Positions 60,685 through 64,000 of a stretch of 64,000 nt of DNA are shown piece by piece. Each line of letters starts with the position of its first letter. The stretch's first letter is position 1. The notes beneath the pieces are model-generated. The model did no database searches. It worked only from the letters and a program-made list of their open reading frames with translations, and was not told the origin of the DNA. Location: the NCBI RefSeq assembly GCF_014639655.1, contig NZ_BMGB01000001.1:1318882-1382881 (forward strand), written 5' to 3'. This DNA is from Conyzicola nivalis (GTDB lineage: Bacteria; Actinomycetota; Actinomycetes; Actinomycetales; Microbacteriaceae). A program made the position numbers and the translations under genes.

Positions 60685-60849
60685 ATGTCCCGTTCGACCA
60701 TGTGGTTCATCGGTGCGGCACTCTTCCTCGTCGCCGCGATAGCGAGCGCCATCGGTTCGCAGTGGATCGGTGCAGCCGCGGCGGCCGTGATCGCGATCGC
60801 ATTCGCATTTTTCGGACTGCGTGGGAACAAGGCGGCCGGCCGGAGTTAA
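60685..60849 (+). CDS. 54-aa two-helix membrane protein
   Basis: Very short gene: MSRSTMWFIGAALFLVAAIA then SAIGSQWIGAAAAAVIAIAF, AFFGLRGNKAAGRS. Two transmembrane helices joined by a short turn, with a basic tail. A strong ribosome binding site GGAGG stands 5 nt before ATG 60685 and the stop is TAA, so translation is likely. Function unknown; similar mini-proteins are common in actinobacteria. It is alone, 218 bp before the phosphate transporter, with no other ORF in between. Confidence 0.7.
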   Translation: MSRSTMWFIGAALFLVAAIASAIGSQWIGAAAAAVIAIAFAFFGLRGNKAAGRS

Positions 60850-61067
60850 ACGGATGACGAGCGCGCGGCTCGCGCGTTATCGACGACCGGCTGAGGTCCT
60901 CAGTCCGCTGTAACGACCGCCGCAGCTCGTGCGTCACCCGGTGGTCGCCGGTCGTAGATTCGGGAACGGTACCGGGGGGGTCGGGGTGCCTCAGCGAGGT
61001 GAACATCTGGTGAAATAGGCAAGGGAACGGATTGAGCACTGTCGGCGACAGGAGGATGCTCTTCGCC

Positions 61068-62279
61068 GTGGACCCTTTCATTCTCCTTCTGCTGGTCATC
61101 GTCACGGCGCTGGCGTTCGACTTCACCAACGGTTTTCACGACACGGCCAACGCGATGGCCACGTCGATCGCTACTGGAGCCCTCGCGCCCAAGGTCGCCG
61201 TCACCCTCTCGGCGATCCTCAACCTTGTGGGCGCTTTTCTCAGCATCGAGGTAGCCCTGACGGTAACCAACGCCGTTGTGAAGATTCAGGATGAATCGGG
61301 CGGACCCGATCCCGCCCTGCTCGAAGACGGCGGTTCGGCTCTCCTCTTGATTGTCCTGGCGGGCCTCATCGGCGGGATCATCTGGAATCTCCTGACGTGG
61401 CTGCTCGGCTTGCCGTCGAGTTCCTCACACGCCCTCTTCGGGGGATTGATCGGCTCCGCCCTCGCCGGGCTGGGCCTCGAGGGGGTCAACTGGGCCGGCG
61501 ACGGGTCGAAGCTCGACGGCGTTCTGGGGAAAGTGATCCTTCCGGCCCTGATGTCCCCCGTACTCGCCGGCGTTGTAGCCGCGATCGGCACCTGGCTGGT
61601 CTTCCGGGTCATTGGCAACCTCGCCGGCAAGAGGCTCAACCACGGCTTCCGCATGGGACAGATCGGCAGCGCCTCCCTAGTTTCTCTCGCCCACGGCACC
61701 AACGACGCGCAAAAGACGATGGGCGTCATCACCCTGGCCCTGATCGCGGCCGGCGGATGGAGCGACACCGAGTCGGTCCCGTTCTGGGTCAAACTCAGCT
61801 GCGCCCTCGCCATCTCGCTCGGCACCTACATCGGCGGCTGGCGCATCATCCGCACCGTCGGCAAAGGGCTCGTGGAGATCTCCACGCCTCAGGGCATGGC
61901 AGCGGAGAGTTCATCCGCAGCGGTCATCCTGGCCTCGAGCCACCTCGGATTCGCACTTTCCACCACCCACGTCGCCACCGGGTCCATCCTCGGTTCCGGC
62001 GTCGGCCGTCCGGGCGCCCAGGTGCGCTGGCGGGTCGCACTGCGCATGGTCATCGCTTGGGTGATCACGCTTCCGGCCGCCGCCTCGGTCGGCGCGGTGA
62101 TGTGGTGGATCGGCAACATAGCCGGCGGAGCCCTCGGCGGCATCCTGATGTTCGTGCTGCTCATCGCCCTCGCGACCGCGATCTACATCCGATCCCGGCG
62201 CAGCAGCGTCGGCGCGCACAACGTCAACGACGAATGGGAAGACGCCAAGCGTCCCGCCCCGCAGACTACCGACGCCTAA
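61068..62279 (+). CDS. pit: Low-affinity inorganic phosphate transporter, PiT family
   Basis: Membrane transporter of 403 aa for phosphate (metal-phosphate) symport. PiT signatures: FDFTNGFHDTANAMATSIAT near the N-terminus and SLAHGTNDAQKTMGVITLAL in the middle, each with the GFHDTAN/GTNDAQK inverted repeat. About ten membrane segments. The start is unsure: AGGAGG (61050-61055) lies 12 nt before GTG 61068; ATG 61056 directly abuts it and TTG 61032 is possible. The two downstream genes (62292, 62609) are co-oriented and close, forming an operon. Confidence 0.9.
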   Translation: MDPFILLLLVIVTALAFDFTNGFHDTANAMATSIATGALAPKVAVTLSAILNLVGAFLSIEVALTVTNAVVKIQDESGGPDPALLEDGGSALLLIVLAGLIGGIIWNLLTWLLGLPSSSSHALFGGLIGSALAGLGLEGVNWAGDGSKLDGVLGKVILPALMSPVLAGVVAAIGTWLVFRVIGNLAGKRLNHGFRMGQIGSASLVSLAHGTNDAQKTMGVITLALIAAGGWSDTESVPFWVKLSCALAISLGTYIGGWRIIRTVGKGLVEISTPQGMAAESSSAAVILASSHLGFALSTTHVATGSILGSGVGRPGAQVRWRVALRMVIAWVITLPAAASVGAVMWWIGNIAGGALGGILMFVLLIALATAIYIRSRRSSVGAHNVNDEWEDAKRPAPQTTDA

Positions 62280-62291
62280 GGAGAACAGACC

Positions 62292-62606
62292 ATGTTCACT
62301 CTCTTTCTCGAAGCCGCGGGACAAGTCGCCCTCGTAGCCCTTCTCCTCGGGGCGGGCCTGCCAGCCCTGTTCGCGATCGGCGTTCGATCGTTCACGCTGG
62401 CCGGCGCGGCGGGCCGCCCAGCCGCCGAGGGCGAGACCACCGGTGGGTCCCGTATATCGGTTCCCGTCCTCCGGGTGATCGGAACCCTTTGCTACGTTCT
62501 CGTTGTGGCCGCGGTCGTAATCGGACTCAGCGTCATCATCGCCACCGGGTTCGGTCAGGAGCTCAGCTTTGACAACTTCGTCCTCACCTTCGTACCGAAG
62601 GATTGA
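62292..62606 (+). CDS. Small membrane protein in pit operon
   Basis: Protein of 104 aa with two membrane helices: VALVALLLGAGLPALFAIGV near the N-terminus and VIGTLCYVLVVAAVVIGLSV in the middle. Unknown family; such a gene often follows pit in actinobacteria. ATG 62292 has AAGGAG 8 nt upstream, 12 bp after the pit stop. Its stop is 2 bp before the DUF3349 ATG. It may help or regulate the transporter, but nothing shows that directly. Confidence 0.7.
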   Translation: MFTLFLEAAGQVALVALLLGAGLPALFAIGVRSFTLAGAAGRPAAEGETTGGSRISVPVLRVIGTLCYVLVVAAVVIGLSVIIATGFGQELSFDNFVLTFVPKD

Positions 62607-62608
62607 CG

Positions 62609-63277
62609 ATGTCAGGCACCGCTGACGACGAGCACGTCTCCGCGCAGATTCCCTCGACAACCGGCCTGATCGCGCGCGTCATCGGATGGCTGCGCGCGGG
62701 CTACCCGGCGGGTGTCCCCGAACAGGACTACGTGCCGCTTCTGGGCATCCTGCAGAGGAGCCTGACCTCGGCCGAAGTCGCGCAGGTGGTCGACGAACTT
62801 ATTGGCGACTCTGCGCGGTCGGATATGACCGGCGACAGACTCGATCCGTCACAGATGCGCGAGCGCATCGAACAGCTACTCCTGGGCCCCGCCCTGCCCG
62901 ACGACCTCGTACGCGTATCGGCACGGCTGGCAAGCGCCGGCTGGCCCCTCGGTTTTCCCGAGGAGTCCGACGCGGGCGAAGCTGGACGCTCCGGTCTCAT
63001 CACCCGCGTCGTGCGATGGCTTCGCGAGGGCTACCCCGCCGGGCTGCCCGAGCAGGATTTCGTGCCGCTGATCGCACTACTCCGCCGCCGCCTGACCGAC
63101 GCCGAAGTGACCGCCGTCGGCTCCCGGCTCGCCGCCGCCGGCGACACCCTCACCAGCAGAGTCGACGTCGGGACGGCGATCGCGAGGGTCACCTCGGAAC
63201 TTCCATCAGACGACGATGTCGACCGGGTGAGGCGCTACCTCGTCGAGAACGGCTGGCCGGAGGAGTTCCCGGTCTAG
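62609..63277 (+). CDS. Protein with two DUF3349 domains
   Basis: Protein of 222 aa made of a tandem repeat of DUF3349: LIARVIGWLRAGYPAGVPEQ, DYVPLLGILQRSLTSAEVAQ (about 25-75) and LITRVVRWLREGYPAGLPEQ, DFVPLIALLRRRLTDAEVTA (about 128-178); each is followed by a short winged segment ending GWPLGFPEE and GWPEEFPV. Mycobacterial DUF3349 proteins are single-domain and of unknown function. The gene ends the pit operon, where the family is often found. ATG 62609 has AAGGA 6 nt upstream. Confidence 0.88.
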   Translation: MSGTADDEHVSAQIPSTTGLIARVIGWLRAGYPAGVPEQDYVPLLGILQRSLTSAEVAQVVDELIGDSARSDMTGDRLDPSQMRERIEQLLLGPALPDDLVRVSARLASAGWPLGFPEESDAGEAGRSGLITRVVRWLREGYPAGLPEQDFVPLIALLRRRLTDAEVTAVGSRLAAAGDTLTSRVDVGTAIARVTSELPSDDDVDRVRRYLVENGWPEEFPV

Positions 63278-63413
63278 CGTTTCGATGTGCGGGCGGCAAC
63301 ATGTGCCGCAGTTCACGCCGCCGCGGCGCCGGGCGTCATGCCGAAGCAACTGTCGTGCCGCGGGGTGAATGCCCAGTCAGATTGCACCGGCGTGCGCCGC
63401 CCCGATACTCGGC

Positions 63414-63438
63414 ATTCGTCCACGGGGTGTGGACGAAT
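63414..63438. terminator. Perfect hairpin between convergent genes
   Basis: ATTCGTCCAC, loop GGGGT, GTGGACGAAT: 10-bp perfect stem in the 232 bp between the pit operon and the gene ending at 63510. No T run either side. Nothing else is seen in this spacer. Confidence 0.55.
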
Positions 63439-63509
63439 AGGTGCCCCACGGCCGAAACTGGCGATTATGTCAAGTCAGTGGAATACCCGGCACATCGCGA
63501 CAGCGACTT

Positions 63510-63860
63510 TTAAGTGACGGCCGCGCCGGGGTCAGGCACATTCCAAATCTCAGAGTACCGATCACCGATGTCCGGCCGGTTCCAGATGTGTTGGAGCCCT
63601 TCGTCTACCGTTACCACTTTCGCGGCGAGGGGGAGGAAGACGACGAACTCGTGGACGATGATCCTTCCGGCGAGGTCCTTCCGACCCTGCGGGTCGGCGA
63701 ACCGTAGAGCGACCCTTCCTCCAACTTCAGCACATAGCTCGCGCTCATCGGCGACATGGGAGAACACCTCGTCGTAGATTGGGAGCGGATCAGCGTGACC
63801 TCCGTCGAGCAAGAATCGGTGTCCCCAGGTGCGCCCGCGGGTGGCCCAAATCAAGGTCAC
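63510..63860 (-). CDS. Hypothetical protein
   Basis: Protein of 116 aa: TLIWATRGRTWGHRFLLDGG, ADPLPIYDEVFSHVADEREL, GGRVALRFADPQGRKDLAGR, IIVHEFVVFLPLA. A conserved WATRGRTWGFRFL-like start seems familiar from actinobacterial proteins of unknown role, but I cannot name a family. GTG 63860 has GGAG 6 nt upstream and overlaps the stop of the next gene (GTGA). Codon use is less GC-rich than in most of the window, hinting at a recent arrival. Confidence 0.65.
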   Translation of the reverse strand: MTLIWATRGRTWGHRFLLDGGHADPLPIYDEVFSHVADERELCAEVGGRVALRFADPQGRKDLAGRIIVHEFVVFLPLAAKVVTVDEGLQHIWNRPDIGDRYSEIWNVPDPGAAVT

Positions 63861-64000
63861 TTTGGGCTCCGGAGGAATACCTTCTCTTTCTCGGCCATGT
63901 TCAGATCCATTTGGAACTTCGTCAACGTCGCTGCTAGATAGTCGCGTTTGGCGAGGGCGTCAGCGTTCATTTTCTTGAGCTGATCTTCAGCGAGATTCAC
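63857..64000 (-). CDS. Gene running off the right edge (C-terminal 47 residues)
   Basis: Open frame from the window edge to TGA 63857-63859, ending LNMAEKEKVFLRSPK and starting VNLAEDQLKKMNADALAKRD in the window. Helical and charged, without known motif. The stop overlaps the start of the hypothetical gene (GTGA), supporting real coding. AT-richer than the neighbours. The whole gene must be read from beyond 64000. Confidence 0.55.
   Translation of the reverse strand: MNLAEDQLKKMNADALAKRDYLAATLTKFQMDLNMAEKEKVFLRSPK

Noticed and set aside
1-64000. CRISPR array, prophage, transposon or biosynthetic cluster
   Set aside because: No regularly spaced repeats, no integrase or transposase, no phage structural gene and no PKS/NRPS-type gene were found.

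Overview
The window reads as about 64 kb of chromosome from a high-GC actinobacterium, most likely a member of the Microbacteriaceae. The reasons are the strong GC third-position bias, actinobacterial gene families (Rv2578c-type radical SAM, DUF3097, DUF3349, CarD, DUF6412 next to YidC, DUF7882-type small proteins) and a mycobacterial-type LexA box. The genus cannot be decided from the sequence alone. No rRNA, tRNA, CRISPR array, phage or transposase gene was found, so this is core or shell chromosome rather than an island. || Layout: 1-2647, thiamine ABC importer genes (permease cut by the window edge, substrate-binding lipoprotein) behind a TPP riboswitch. 2783-6283, a zinc-ribbon/Vsr-like nuclease and a GAF-histidine-kinase/NarL-type regulator pair. 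6284-8740, a degraded ORF, a lipoprotein, a four-repeat DivIVA-like protein and DUF1697. 8854-15121, a tightly coupled glgX-treY-treZ operon that makes trehalose from alpha-glucans. 15295-25628, YceI, an SOS-boxed radical SAM gene, several small lineage-specific proteins, acyl-CoA synthetase, thioesterase, DUF3097, VanZ and a methyltransferase. 25639-36980, mostly single genes: TetR, FBP-domain protein, phosphoesterase, VOC proteins, an accessory YidC with DUF6412, CarD, PspC and a membrane histidine kinase. 36990-41346, two near-identical sugar/H+ symporters flanking a glucose-6-phosphate dehydrogenase. 41466-48674, NhaP-type antiporter, an AbiEi/Vsr-like gene between two copies of a hairpin repeat, acyltransferase, serine hydrolase and a DHA2 efflux pump. 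48759-60344, small enzymes plus two independent DGPF/ECF42 sigma-factor pairs. 60685-63277, a small membrane protein and a PiT phosphate-transporter operon. 63510-64000, two overlapping minus-strand genes that run off the edge. || Themes seen directly in the sequence: (1) at least 18 genes have a -10-like hexamer exactly 6-7 nt upstream of the start codon, the layout of leaderless transcripts; (2) both ECF42 pairs carry the same promoter motif, TGTCGA-N17-CG(A/T)C; (3) intergenic hairpin repeats sit at convergent gene ends and often supply the stop codon or last codons of a gene; (4) one gene is best explained by an ATT start codon. These regulatory and architectural observations are the most interesting content. 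I did not find a clear-cut new multi-gene defence or biosynthetic system.
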